64,000 bases of DNA from CAZNVG01 sp964576475 (GTDB lineage Bacteria; Patescibacteriota; Saccharimonadia; Saccharimonadales; CAZNVG01): positions 1 to 64,000 of the forward strand of contig CAZNVG010000002.1 of assembly GCA_964576475.1 (NCBI GenBank), given 5' to 3'. The position numbers and the translations under genes were made by a program. Under the pieces are notes generated by a model, which saw only the letters and a program-made list of their open reading frames with translations, was not told the origin of the DNA and did no database searches. Positions 51,365 to 60,276 of this stretch are shown piece by piece; the first letter of the stretch is position 1, and every line of letters begins with the position of its first letter.

Positions 51365-52051
51365 CTACTTGCGTTTCTTGACAGTCGATTTCGTTTTGCT
51401 TGTGGCTGGCGCACTGACAACCGCAGCTTCTGCAGGAGAAATAATATTGTACAGATTCATAGCAAATATTGATCCAACGATTGGAGCAAATACTGTATTG
51501 AGGTTCAAAGCCTTACTTGCAAACGCAACTGCTGGGTTTATGAAACCTGCACCTTGCGACATTGAAGCAAGCATAATACCGATGAACAGTGAAGTTCCGA
51601 TAGCGGCTGAAGCCTGATATCCCTCAACCTTACGTGAGACAACTGACGCAATACCCCAAGTAAATACTGCTGTTCCAATTACTTCAGCAACAAAGATCTT
51701 TGCATCGAAGCTACCAGTTTTGTTCTCGCCAGGTAGTTTTGCTCCATACATATATTCTACAAGTTGTAGGGCAGCAAAGGCTCCCAAGAACTGGACAATA
51801 AGATATCCCAGTGCTTCAAGTGGACGAATTTTTCGTAAACTCATGAGACCAAGAGTTACTGCTGGGTTTAAGTGTGCGCCACTAATTACCCCGATTGATG
51901 TTACGAACGTTGCGAGCACGAGAGCAGCACCGATACCAGTTAAGAATGGTTGACCGATTGTCTGCGCCATTACGATAATAATGGCAACGAGTGAGAATGT
52001 ACCCACTAGCTCTGCAACTAACTTACTAATAAAACTTCTATCGAGTCTCAT
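51365..52051 (-). CDS. aquaporin / MIP family channel
   Basis: 228 residues with six membrane segments and both half-helices: GAHLNPAVTLGL (about 59-70) and GAGFINPAVAFAS (about 168-180). The selectivity Arg normally just after the second NPA is replaced here by Ala-Phe (NPAVAF), unusual for both water and glycerol channels. The tail TKSTVKKRK is basic and cytoplasmic. Passes water or small neutral solutes. Ends convergent with the upstream membrane protein. Confidence 0.9.
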   Translation of the reverse strand: MRLDRSFISKLVAELVGTFSLVAIIIVMAQTIGQPFLTGIGAALVLATFVTSIGVISGAHLNPAVTLGLMSLRKIRPLEALGYLIVQFLGAFAALQLVEYMYGAKLPGENKTGSFDAKIFVAEVIGTAVFTWGIASVVSRKVEGYQASAAIGTSLFIGIMLASMSQGAGFINPAVAFASKALNLNTVFAPIVGSIFAMNLYNIISPAEAAVVSAPATSKTKSTVKKRK

Positions 52052-52142
52052 CTTGGACCCTCCAAGGTATTAATTGTTTAATGAACTTATCGTAACTATA
52101 TTTTGCGGACTATGCAAGTCAAGTCCGTAGCAATGAAACTGA

Positions 52143-53093
52143 TTATGCTTTTCCTAAAATTGCAACTTCTAGATTATCGTTACCGATTTCTTTCGGGACA
52201 CCGACATTAAAGAGGATGACTGCCAAACATTGTTTTGCGGTCTCGTAGTCGTCGATGCCTCGAGCTTGGTTTCGCTCAAATTTCTGCTTAACGTAAGCAC
52301 CCAGTGTAGCTACGAATACTTCATCTTCACCATTTTCGTGCGTGTGGTCTTCTGCAAATTTAGTGCCATCGAATGTGCCGTGATCTGTCGTGTCAACGAC
52401 AACACGCTGCTCTGAATGGGAGCCTTCCAACTCTTCATAAGTTGCGCCATGTTCGACCATAATGTCGATCACTTGCTCTGGAGTTACATCCCAGATTTCA
52501 TCGTTCTCAGCAATCGCACCGCCAGCTACAACCAGCTCTACAGCCATGTCGCTCGTTACACCCTTAGAAGTCAGCCCAACAGCTTCCGCCAACGCCATAG
52601 CACGAGGCACAACAATATCAACGTTCTCGGCATTGGAGCGCAACGTATCGCGCATTTTTTTGTTCGCGCCACAGCCTTCTTTGCCGTGGTGTGAGTCGCC
52701 ATGCACATATGGCTCAATACCATCTGCTATCGCTTCGTCTGTTTTGGCAGCAACAGTTATACTTAGCGCGTTCGGTGTGGGACTGGTCATAAATTCAGCG
52801 GCTGTTTCAGACACTGGTACGCTGCCCGCGATTTGGGCTGGATATTCTCCTTCAGGAATTGTTTCTGTATCAGCCTTTACTCGACCGTCAACACAGTGCC
52901 AACGTCGTACATATGCTATACGGTGATACTCTGGGTTACCAATCTTTGCATCCAGGGTAGTGCGAAGGTCATCATCAATACTGTCTGGGCCACACGTACC
53001 TTTGTTGTTTGGTCCTAAATCAGTTGTCGCTATAACTGCAGCCATTGGCATCTCCTCATAATTAACTTCTGCGTCTGTATATTGTTCTGTCAT
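52143..53093 (-). CDS. cadmium-carbonic-anhydrase-like (zeta-class-like) protein
   Basis: 316 residues, acidic, no signal peptide. WHCVDGR (Cys-x-Asp-x-Arg), then VHGDSHHGKEGCG about 64 residues later (His-x9-Cys-Gly), then EGSHSEQRVVVDTT and a final region ending AKQCLAVILFNVGVPKEIG. I recall the same order (CVDGR ... HGD...GCG ... GSHTEKVVYIN ... AAATVEMLG) from diatom CDCA1. Zeta carbonic anhydrases use Cys-His-Cys to bind Cd or Zn and hydrate CO2. A homology search is needed; the assignment rests on my memory of motifs. Confidence 0.65.
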   Translation of the reverse strand: MTEQYTDAEVNYEEMPMAAVIATTDLGPNNKGTCGPDSIDDDLRTTLDAKIGNPEYHRIAYVRRWHCVDGRVKADTETIPEGEYPAQIAGSVPVSETAAEFMTSPTPNALSITVAAKTDEAIADGIEPYVHGDSHHGKEGCGANKKMRDTLRSNAENVDIVVPRAMALAEAVGLTSKGVTSDMAVELVVAGGAIAENDEIWDVTPEQVIDIMVEHGATYEELEGSHSEQRVVVDTTDHGTFDGTKFAEDHTHENGEDEVFVATLGAYVKQKFERNQARGIDDYETAKQCLAVILFNVGVPKEIGNDNLEVAILGKA

Positions 53094-53204
53094 ATGTATC
53101 TCTATTAATTTTTGACAATCACATGCCAGTGTACTGAAGCTACTCTGTTAATGCAAGCAAAAAACACTTCTCAGAGTTAAGGGCGATACGGTATACTATA
53201 TGTA

Positions 53205-53630
53205 GTGTTAAAGATACCGCCAGGAAACACTATATCTGTCCTATGTTCACAACAGGACGATTCTGAGGTAACGATCGCCCGCTTCTTCTGGCCGATCATG
53301 CAACCAAACGAAACTTACACAATTGCTCTGGGAAGAACGGTATCTATCGCTCTCGACTTACACATTCCAGTTCGACCAGAACGTGTTCTTTGGAGGCACG
53401 ACAACAGCGAGATTGGCGCGGAAGGTCAGCTGGAAAAGTATTTTGGTTCGGAACTTTTATCATCTATGGAAATAGCGCGTGACATAGGATGGTGTGCGGT
53501 TGACCTCAGCCTGTCTCCTGAACAACGTAGAAATATAGCAGCACTGCAAGAAGAAGATCCATCGACACCCGACGCACTTCGTCGCGGATGCCATGCAATG
53601 CTTCAAAGCGAATCACACCATCAAGACTAG
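53205..53630 (+). CDS. protein of unknown function (141 aa)
   Basis: Not recognised. GTG start at 53205, with TATACT 12 nt upstream (53192-53197), so near-leaderless. A strand-rich N-terminal half contains IPVRPERVLWRHDNSEIGAE, the rest is helical and acidic. It converges on the end of the atp operon, overlapping atpC by 4 nt. Confidence 0.55.
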   Translation: MLKIPPGNTISVLCSQQDDSEVTIARFFWPIMQPNETYTIALGRTVSIALDLHIPVRPERVLWRHDNSEIGAEGQLEKYFGSELLSSMEIARDIGWCAVDLSLSPEQRRNIAALQEEDPSTPDALRRGCHAMLQSESHHQD

Positions 53631-54058
53631 CGATGTTTACGTCGCCGAAGTTCAGCGACTTTAAGTCGTGAAGCGTGTCTATCCACTAATGCCTGTGCGT
53701 GTTCTAGGCTTACTCTGTCTTGCGCTTCAGAACGCAGCTCTTGAGCGCGCTTGAAGGCAGCTTCGGCCTCTTGTTCGTTTACTTCATCTTCTTTATCGGC
53801 TTCATCCACCAAGACACGCACTGCTTTATCATGTTCCAAAATCTCAAGCACGCCACCGGCGGTTGCAAAATATTCAAGTTTTGAGTCAGGGTCATCCGCC
53901 TTGCGCCTGACAGAAATAACGCCAGGCACTATGATACTGACGAGAGGGGCGTGATTCTCGAAGACAGCAATATATCCATCAGGAGTGGGTAGCATGACTT
54001 CATGAACTGCATCACCGAACTTAATGCCATCGAGAGTCACGAGTTGAAAGGTTATCAT
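53627..54058 (-). CDS. atpC: F1 ATP synthase epsilon subunit
   Basis: 143 residues. Rotor-stalk and inhibitory subunit. The N-terminal beta sandwich has FQLVTLDGIKFGDAVHEVML, TPDGYIAVFENHAPLVS and FATAGGVLEILEHDKAVRVL; the C-terminal two-helix part is charged (AEAAFKRAQELRSEAQDRV). The start overlaps X4 (ATGA). Last gene of the operon. Confidence 0.92.
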   Translation of the reverse strand: MITFQLVTLDGIKFGDAVHEVMLPTPDGYIAVFENHAPLVSIIVPGVISVRRKADDPDSKLEYFATAGGVLEILEHDKAVRVLVDEADKEDEVNEQEAEAAFKRAQELRSEAQDRVSLEHAQALVDRHASRLKVAELRRRKHR

Positions 54059-54240
54059 GCAGTGCCCTCTGGGGTGTCATAGATTGCATGATCAAGTGCT
54101 TCAAACATAACAACCTCACCAATAGTCTTGGCTTCAGGATATACGCCCTCAACCCAAGGCTCGAAAGCTGCTCGTAATTCATGATGCCGCTGATTCCAGC
54201 CGGCAGGTAAATGATAGTCGCCCAAAACATTCTCAGCCAT
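54055..54240 (-). CDS. X4: small unknown protein between beta and epsilon genes (61 aa)
   Basis: Not recognised. Sequence features: HLPAGWNQRHHELRAAFEPW, EGVYPEAKTIGEVVMFEALD and a short acidic end; Trp/His-rich and soluble. Its ATG overlaps the atpD stop (TAATG) and its stop overlaps the atpC start (ATGA), which is strong evidence of translation despite its size. Possible ATPase accessory or inhibitor; no homology seen to IF1 or AtpI. Confidence 0.7.
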   Translation of the reverse strand: MAENVLGDYHLPAGWNQRHHELRAAFEPWVEGVYPEAKTIGEVVMFEALDHAIYDTPEGTA

Positions 54241-55622
54241 TATTTGACCTCGCTTATCTTACCTTTCATATAAAATGCGCTCTCCGGTTTATCATCGTGC
54301 TTACCATCGAGAATCTCTCTGAAGCCGATGATCGTATCTTTTAGTGATACATACGAGCCGGGGTTTCCTGTGAACACTTCAGCAACATGGAATGGCTGTG
54401 TTAAGAATCTTTGAATACGTCGTGCGCGCGACACAGTTTGTTTATCTTCGTCCGACAATTCTTCCATACCCAAAATCGCAATAATGTCCTGCAAATCTTT
54501 ATATCTCTGCAAAATACGCTGAACTTCACGCGCGACTTCATAATGTTCCTTGCCGATTATCTCTGGGTCAAGAATAGTCGAGCTTGAGTCGAGAGGATCG
54601 ACGGCAGGGTAGAGACCAAGCTCTGTAAGTGCTCGGTTTAGCACGATGGTAGAGTCAAGGTGTGCGAAGGCCGTAGCTGGCGCCGGATCAGTAGGGTCAT
54701 CTGCTGGCACATACACGGCCTGAACAGATGTGATAGAACCAGTCTTAGTACTCGTGATTCTTTCCTGAAGTCCACCCATCTCTTGTGCAAGGTTTGGCTG
54801 GTATCCGACAGCTGAGGGCAGCCGACCGAGAAGCGCAGATATTTCAGCTCCAGCCTGCGTAAATCGGAATATATTATCCACGAAAAGCAAGACATCTTTT
54901 CCTTCATCGCGAAAACCTTCCGCAATAGTTAGCCCTGATAGGGCGACTCGGAGACGAGCTCCTGGCGGTTCATTCATTTGACCAAAGACGAGACTGGTTT
55001 TATCGAGCACGCCAGACTCTTCCATTTCATAGTACAGATCGTTTCCTTCGCGAGTTCGCTCACCGACACCCGCAAAAACAGAGGTTCCGCCATGTTCTTT
55101 GGCAATGTTATTGATCAGCTCTGTAATAAGCACCGTCTTACCGACACCCGCACCACCAAACAGCCCAACCTTACCACCTTTAGTAACAGGACAAATTAGA
55201 TCGATAACTTTAATGCCTGTCTCAAGTATTTCAGTAGTACCTGACTGCTCGGAAAGAGTAGGGGGAGTTCGATGTATCGAAGCTCTCTTTTTGACATCAA
55301 TTTTTTTACCATCAATCGGCTCACCGACAACATTAAACATTCTACCAAGTGTTTCCTTGCCAACCGGAACACTAATTGGCGCACCCGTGTCTGTTACGCT
55401 CGCGCCTCGCTCTAGCCCGTCAGTTGAACTGAGTGCGATAGCTCTCACACTTGATTCGCTCAGGTGCTGGGCAACCTCAAGTACTAGTTTTCGTTCATCT
55501 AGTGATACCTCAAGCGCGTTATAAATAGCCGGTAGATCACCCTCGCTAAATTCGACATCTACAACGACGCCAACTACTTGGCTGATCTTTCCTGGTTTCG
55601 TTTGTAATTTTGCTGTTGCCAT
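54240..55622 (-). CDS. atpD: F1 ATP synthase beta subunit
   Basis: 460 residues. Catalytic subunit. Walker A GLFGGAGVGKTVL (about 152-164), ERTREGNDLYYEM with catalytic Glu, Walker B VLLFVDNIFRFTQAG (about 240-254), YVPADDPTDPAPAT, and the DELSEED-like EELSDEDK near 386-393. Complete and close to the usual length. TAATG overlaps on both sides couple it to X3 and X4. Confidence 0.97.
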   Translation of the reverse strand: MATAKLQTKPGKISQVVGVVVDVEFSEGDLPAIYNALEVSLDERKLVLEVAQHLSESSVRAIALSSTDGLERGASVTDTGAPISVPVGKETLGRMFNVVGEPIDGKKIDVKKRASIHRTPPTLSEQSGTTEILETGIKVIDLICPVTKGGKVGLFGGAGVGKTVLITELINNIAKEHGGTSVFAGVGERTREGNDLYYEMEESGVLDKTSLVFGQMNEPPGARLRVALSGLTIAEGFRDEGKDVLLFVDNIFRFTQAGAEISALLGRLPSAVGYQPNLAQEMGGLQERITSTKTGSITSVQAVYVPADDPTDPAPATAFAHLDSTIVLNRALTELGLYPAVDPLDSSSTILDPEIIGKEHYEVAREVQRILQRYKDLQDIIAILGMEELSDEDKQTVSRARRIQRFLTQPFHVAEVFTGNPGSYVSLKDTIIGFREILDGKHDDKPESAFYMKGKISEVK

Positions 55623-56095
55623 TAGTTTTTCTCCATTCCTTCATTAGATGCTTTGTCGTCAGTTCCGAATACTATTTCTCGTAGAAGTCGCAAGTGCTTG
55701 TCGGTAAGCTCACCGTTATCTCGTTTGCGGCGAATCAACTCCACAAAACGTTGCGCACCTCCACTATTCTGTGTGGACGTCTCTGTCGAAATCTCGGTTC
55801 CTGCCAGATCCTGAGACAGTTCTCGTTGCGCAGTGATACCTTGGCTAAATATCTCTAATTGCGCTCCAAGAATCCTCTCACGATCTTCATCGGAAACAGT
55901 GCGGACTCTCTGTCCATTGGCGATACCTTGCTCATACAGTGTGTGTCCAACATGCATAAACCACTCTTGTGCCCGTCGAGAATCATCGGCATCAAGTCCG
56001 CCAAGCCATTCGACCAGTAGAGGCGATTGATCCATGATTCGTTCAATCCTAAACTCGACACTAGATTCATTTGGCAACGACCGCTGTTCGCTCAT
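55622..56095 (-). CDS. X3: unknown protein between gamma and beta genes (157 aa)
   Basis: Not recognised. Mostly helical and charged; a region DDSRRAQEWFMHVGHTLYEQ (about 37-56) and a C-terminal helix LIRRKRDNGELTDKHLRLLR (about 124-143) are prominent, with a Ser/Thr-rich linker between. AGGAG precedes the ATG and the stop overlaps atpD by TAATG. No membrane segment. Conserved placement should be checked in other Saccharibacteria. Confidence 0.75.
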   Translation of the reverse strand: MSEQRSLPNESSVEFRIERIMDQSPLLVEWLGGLDADDSRRAQEWFMHVGHTLYEQGIANGQRVRTVSDEDRERILGAQLEIFSQGITAQRELSQDLAGTEISTETSTQNSGGAQRFVELIRRKRDNGELTDKHLRLLREIVFGTDDKASNEGMEKN

Positions 56096-56129
56096 AATCT
56101 GTCTCCTGGGCAGTTTTTCAATCTACACA

Positions 56130-57113
56130 TTATTTTATAGCCTCCGCACCACCAGTTATTTCCGCTAGTTCTTGCGTGATTGCTGCTTGTCGAGCGGTAT
56201 TGTAGGCTAAAGTTAGATCATCGATAATGTCACCTGCATTGTCACTGGCGTTTTTCATTGCAAGCATTCGCGAGCTTTGCTCACTAGCCATACTTTCCAA
56301 GAAGGCTTGGTACAATTGTGACTCAACGAGCCGCTGCGTAACGCTTTCGAGTACGGCAGCAGGGCTTGGCTCAAAGGTCGCTTGCTCGAGATCACTACTA
56401 ATTTGCTCTTCGGCAAAAGCTGCCGGCAAAAGCCGGACCGATGATACTTCTTGCACAAGGCTTGATTTGAAATCAGTAAAGATAACATCTACGTAATCAA
56501 CACCTGGCACATCTAAATGTTCGAGATCATCAGCTTGCGTTGCTTCTTTATTTACTTGATCTGCATCATCTTTTCGAATATCTATTGCATCAGGGTCATC
56601 AACGATTTTTTTCGGTGCACCCTGCAGGAACGATTTCACCACCACGTTGAGGATTGGCCTCAAATCATTGGCGGTGGGGTGCTCAGGAAATTCTGTATAC
56701 GCACCTAGTGATTCAACATGTTCGAGCTTGCCTGCAAAATTACTACCTTGTCTACCGATGGTAATGACATAACTTTTGATATTCGCATCTCTGTCTTGCT
56801 GTACTTCACGAGCAAATGTTTTGAGGACGTTACTATTATATGCACCAGCGAGACCGCGGTCGCTCGTCAGTACAACGTGCAGTCTTGCATTCGTCTGCTC
56901 TCGCACTTCAAATAATGGATGCTTTGATACATCAGTCAATTCACGTAAACGTGATAGGAGTTGTTGCGCCAACTGAGCATAATCACGGCCTCGGAAGGCG
57001 TTGTCCTGTGCTTTACGCATCTTACTGGCAGACACCAGCTCCATAGCTTTTGTAATCTGCCTCGTGTTCTTAACGGAACCTATGCGACCTTTTAGCTGTT
57101 GTTGACTAGCCAT
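56130..57113 (-). CDS. atpG: F1 ATP synthase gamma subunit, with acidic insert
   Basis: 327 residues, longer than the usual 285-300. N-terminal GRIGSVKNTRQITKAMELVS and the C-terminal ENASDNA-type motif MKNASDNAGDIIDDLTLAYN are clear. The extra length comes largely from an acidic segment near the middle (DDADQVNKEATQADDLEHLD, about 171-190) before VDYVDVIFTDF. Eight bases overlap the upstream X2 gene. The central shaft of the rotor. Confidence 0.95.
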   Translation of the reverse strand: MASQQQLKGRIGSVKNTRQITKAMELVSASKMRKAQDNAFRGRDYAQLAQQLLSRLRELTDVSKHPLFEVREQTNARLHVVLTSDRGLAGAYNSNVLKTFAREVQQDRDANIKSYVITIGRQGSNFAGKLEHVESLGAYTEFPEHPTANDLRPILNVVVKSFLQGAPKKIVDDPDAIDIRKDDADQVNKEATQADDLEHLDVPGVDYVDVIFTDFKSSLVQEVSSVRLLPAAFAEEQISSDLEQATFEPSPAAVLESVTQRLVESQLYQAFLESMASEQSSRMLAMKNASDNAGDIIDDLTLAYNTARQAAITQELAEITGGAEAIK

Positions 57114-57639
57114 CTATTTGCCCCCTAATTACTGGACGTTTGCCACCAGGCACTACGCGTCGTCCACCGCCCGCTGGTCTGCGTAATTGAGCGGCAGCAC
57201 TCTCTTGAACACTACGAACGTTAAGGCCTAGTGTTCCTCCCAGTATGTTAGTTGCTGCTAATCCAGCGACAGATCGTCGAGCACGATCTAATCTATCCTC
57301 GACAGGCTCTGGCGTTGGTGAATGTTCTTTGTCCGCCGTACGCGGCTTCGCGGCTCTGCGCATAGCCTCTGTAAGCATTGCTTCTTTGTCGGCATCCAAA
57401 GGAGTTTTTTGTGTCTGGTGATCCTGTCGATATGATCCATCTACAAGTCGCTCCATGATAGTCTCGACCAATGCTACTGTCGCAGGGTCGCGTGCATCCT
57501 CGGCACCAATATCGTCTGTCCAGACGAGAAACTCCAGCATTGCGCCTGCCGCTCGACGTGCCACAAACGGATCTTTAAGACCTTGCATTAGTGCAGGTAG
57601 CTGCAGTACCTCAGAAGCTACGGCATCATTGTCATACAT
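57106..57639 (-). CDS. X2: unknown protein between alpha and gamma genes (177 aa)
   Basis: Not recognised. ATG at 57639 is chosen for its GAGGAG site; a longer start at 57660 is possible. Residues 1-75 are helical (LPALMQGLKDPFVARRAAGA), then a charged linker with Pro (about 95-115), and a Gly/Arg/Pro-rich basic tail ending RRVVPGGKRPVIRGQ. Overlaps both neighbours by 8 nt. The basic tail could touch the acidic insert of gamma, but this is guesswork. Confidence 0.72.
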   Translation of the reverse strand: MYDNDAVASEVLQLPALMQGLKDPFVARRAAGAMLEFLVWTDDIGAEDARDPATVALVETIMERLVDGSYRQDHQTQKTPLDADKEAMLTEAMRRAAKPRTADKEHSPTPEPVEDRLDRARRSVAGLAATNILGGTLGLNVRSVQESAAAQLRRPAGGGRRVVPGGKRPVIRGQIDG

Positions 57640-58315
57640 TATCTGACTCCTCGCGTACACGCAGGCCTATAGTTTTGTTTCGCTCATTTGTTTTTGTATC
57701 AATATTGTAGCGAATCTCTGGAACTGGACGCTCCTGTGAGTTAACAATGAGCTCGACGTGCTCTCTTGTAAGTAATAGTCCAAGTCGATAACACGCCTCA
57801 TAACCTCCGGCAAGCTCCTCGCCAACTGCTTCGTCATATGTACCGATGGCATCGGCAGGGTGGGATGAGTGGTCAAATATCGAGGCTTCTCCGCCCATTC
57901 TTAAAGCAATCCTCGTGTGCAAACGGCCATCAATCAAAGTGAGTCCACTAGTAACCCAGTGGATTGCACGCTTAACATTCATTTCCTTCTGCACGATTTC
58001 CTTATGCATGTTAGTCATCATGAAATCACTCATCTTTTTAACACGCTCGACGTCTCTAACTTCCATCTCAGCAACCACTTTGCTATCCGGATTACTCTGC
58101 GCTAAAAATTCTGTGTACTCCGGAATAGACCGCGCAGCCATGGCGGCTTCTTCTTCATACAAAGCCGCAATTTCCTCCGGCGTTTTGTAATACAAACTTC
58201 CAGAGATGCTTCCATCCAGCAGCTCACTGACAATACCTCGATACGCCTCTTCTACGGCGGGGTGATGGAGCGTAAGCGCTTCGACCTGTTCTCTGGTAGC
58301 TATAGTTTCAGACAT
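57632..58315 (-). CDS. X1: unknown protein after the alpha gene (227 aa)
   Basis: Not recognised. Acidic and helix-rich, with KMSDFMMTNMHKEIVQKEMN (about 94-113) and a beta-type region HWVTSGLTLIDGRLHTRIAL; no membrane segment. Its ATG overlaps the atpA stop by TAATG. Together with X2 it occupies about 1.2 kb between alpha and gamma, where most bacteria have none. Confidence 0.75.
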   Translation of the reverse strand: MSETIATREQVEALTLHHPAVEEAYRGIVSELLDGSISGSLYYKTPEEIAALYEEEAAMAARSIPEYTEFLAQSNPDSKVVAEMEVRDVERVKKMSDFMMTNMHKEIVQKEMNVKRAIHWVTSGLTLIDGRLHTRIALRMGGEASIFDHSSHPADAIGTYDEAVGEELAGGYEACYRLGLLLTREHVELIVNSQERPVPEIRYNIDTKTNERNKTIGLRVREESDNV

Positions 58316-59877
58316 TAGTCTTCCTTCTTTACTCCAGCTTTAGAATCATCTTCATAGCCTTCTGCGACATCCTTGGCAATCTTCAAGATTGTATCTTTTA
58401 GTTTATCGTCAGGCTTATCGCCCTTATTGAGTGTATCCATGTCTTTGCGGTGCTGTGAGTGGAGTTCATGAAGCAAGGCTGCTTGCGCTTCTTTAATCTT
58501 CGCTACTGGTACCTCGTCGAAAGCTCCTTCGGTCGCTGCCAGTAGTGAAGCGGTCTGTTCCCAGACACCAAGTGGGCTATATTGTGGCTGTTTCAAAAGT
58601 TCAGTTAGACGTTGTCCTCGTTCAATCTTTTGTTTTGTATCGTCATCCAAATCTGTCGAGAATTGCGCAAAGGCCGCAAGCTCGCGGAACTGAGCAAGAT
58701 CAAGTCGAAGACTCCCAGCAACACTTTTAACTGCCTTTGTTTGTGCGGCGCCACCTACGCGTGACACCGACAGACCAACCGATACGGCAGGTCGTATTCC
58801 TTGATAGAAAAGGCTCGTTTCCATGAAAATTTGACCATCGGTGATGGAGATAACGTTCGTAGGGATATAGGCACTAATGTCGCCAGCCTGCGTCTCAATG
58901 ATTGGCAGGGCAGTGAGTGATCCTGCACCCTTGTCGTCGCTCATCTTGGCTGCACGCTCGAGCAGTCGAGAGTGTAGATAGAATACGTCACCAGGATAGG
59001 CTTCGCGTCCTGGAGGTCGACGCAGCAACAAACTCATTTGTCGATATGCTACGGCGTGCTTCGTTAAGTCATCAAAAATTATTAGCGCGTGCTGTCCATT
59101 ATCTCGGAAATATTCACCCATTGCCGCACCTGCATAAGGAGCGAGGTACTGCAATGACGCCGGATCCGCAGCGGAAGTAGCCACAACGATCGTCTGATCC
59201 ATCACACCTTCACGCTTGAGTCGTTCGATAAGTCGCGCGACTTTGCTTAATTTCTGCCCAACAGCGACATAAATATTTATGACGCCTGTCTGTTGTTTAT
59301 GCTGGTTGATCATTGTATCGAGAGCGATAGCAGTTTTACCTGTCTGTCGATCGCCAATAATAAGCTCGCGCTGACCTCTACCGATTGGTACCATTGCATC
59401 GATTGCAACGAGTCCTGTCATAAGTGGCTCATGCACAGATTTTCTATCAAGTACACCCGGGGCAGGGCGCTCGATAAGCCCTTTGTGACTTGCTTTGATA
59501 GGACCTTTGTCATCTAGAGGTCGTCCAAGTGGGTCAACCACGCGTCCGACAAGTTCGGGTCCAACCGGCACTTCCAGCACTTTACCGGTTAACTTAACGC
59601 GAGCACCGGCTTTAACCTGTACGTCTTCGCCCATCAGCACCGCACCAATTTCGTCTTCCATAAGGTTAAGCGCAAAAGCGGGCACACTTCTGTCCAGCCC
59701 TTCAATCTCGAGCATCTCTGAGTATCCGCAGCTGCTAAGTCCATAGATCCATGCAATACCATCACCAACACGAGTAACGATACCTACGGTCTCGATGTCA
59801 GGGCTACCCTTTAACTGATCGATTGCCTTTTTGATGTCTGCCGATAATGCTTTGACTGAAAATTCTGCTGTTGCCAT
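58315..59877 (-). CDS. atpA: F1 ATP synthase alpha subunit
   Basis: 520 residues, slightly longer than usual owing to a Lys/Asp-rich C-terminal tail (KGDKPDDKLKDTILKIAKDV). Walker A IGDRQTGKTAIA (about 170-181), the Arg finger region SVGLSVSRVGGAAQTKA, and PGVLDRKSVHEPL are typical. Non-catalytic nucleotide-binding subunit of F1. Confidence 0.97.
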   Translation of the reverse strand: MATAEFSVKALSADIKKAIDQLKGSPDIETVGIVTRVGDGIAWIYGLSSCGYSEMLEIEGLDRSVPAFALNLMEDEIGAVLMGEDVQVKAGARVKLTGKVLEVPVGPELVGRVVDPLGRPLDDKGPIKASHKGLIERPAPGVLDRKSVHEPLMTGLVAIDAMVPIGRGQRELIIGDRQTGKTAIALDTMINQHKQQTGVINIYVAVGQKLSKVARLIERLKREGVMDQTIVVATSAADPASLQYLAPYAGAAMGEYFRDNGQHALIIFDDLTKHAVAYRQMSLLLRRPPGREAYPGDVFYLHSRLLERAAKMSDDKGAGSLTALPIIETQAGDISAYIPTNVISITDGQIFMETSLFYQGIRPAVSVGLSVSRVGGAAQTKAVKSVAGSLRLDLAQFRELAAFAQFSTDLDDDTKQKIERGQRLTELLKQPQYSPLGVWEQTASLLAATEGAFDEVPVAKIKEAQAALLHELHSQHRKDMDTLNKGDKPDDKLKDTILKIAKDVAEGYEDDSKAGVKKED

Positions 59878-59886
59878 GTCTCTCCC

Positions 59887-60276
59887 TTACGCTGATTGGT
59901 TCTTTAGTCGCTGTAATCGCCGGCGTACGGTCAAATCGAGACGCTTACCGCTCGTTTCCACCAACACGCCGCCAATTACAGCTGGATCGATTATTTCGTG
60001 CACAACCGTTTTCTTTGCCTTTGGTGCAATAAGGCTACTGATGGTGTGCTTCATTTCGTTACTTAACTCTCTCGCGGTCGTTGTACGTATTTCGACATGA
60101 CCATTTCTCTTAACGAGTTCTTGCTCAACAATACGCATAATTGGGTCGATGTCTTTGCTCCGTCGTTGCGCTACCAAGTAGCCAGACAAGCCGCGGACAA
60201 TCGCAGCATAGCTTTCGCCGTCTTTCAGCTGAGCGAGCACAGCGCTAGCCAGCGTTCTGTTAGTTATTGTGCTCAC
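59887..60276 (-). CDS. atpH: F1 ATP synthase delta subunit, N-terminal domain shortened
   Basis: 129 residues against about 175-185 in most bacteria. The C-terminal part VVHEIIDPAVIGGVLVETSG (about 90-109) plus KRLDLTVRRRLQRLK is the conserved delta signature; the six-helix N-terminal domain that binds alpha is clearly reduced. Overlaps atpF by 4 nt, spaced 9 nt before atpA. Confidence 0.85.
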   Translation of the reverse strand: MSTITNRTLASAVLAQLKDGESYAAIVRGLSGYLVAQRRSKDIDPIMRIVEQELVKRNGHVEIRTTTARELSNEMKHTISSLIAPKAKKTVVHEIIDPAVIGGVLVETSGKRLDLTVRRRLQRLKNQSA

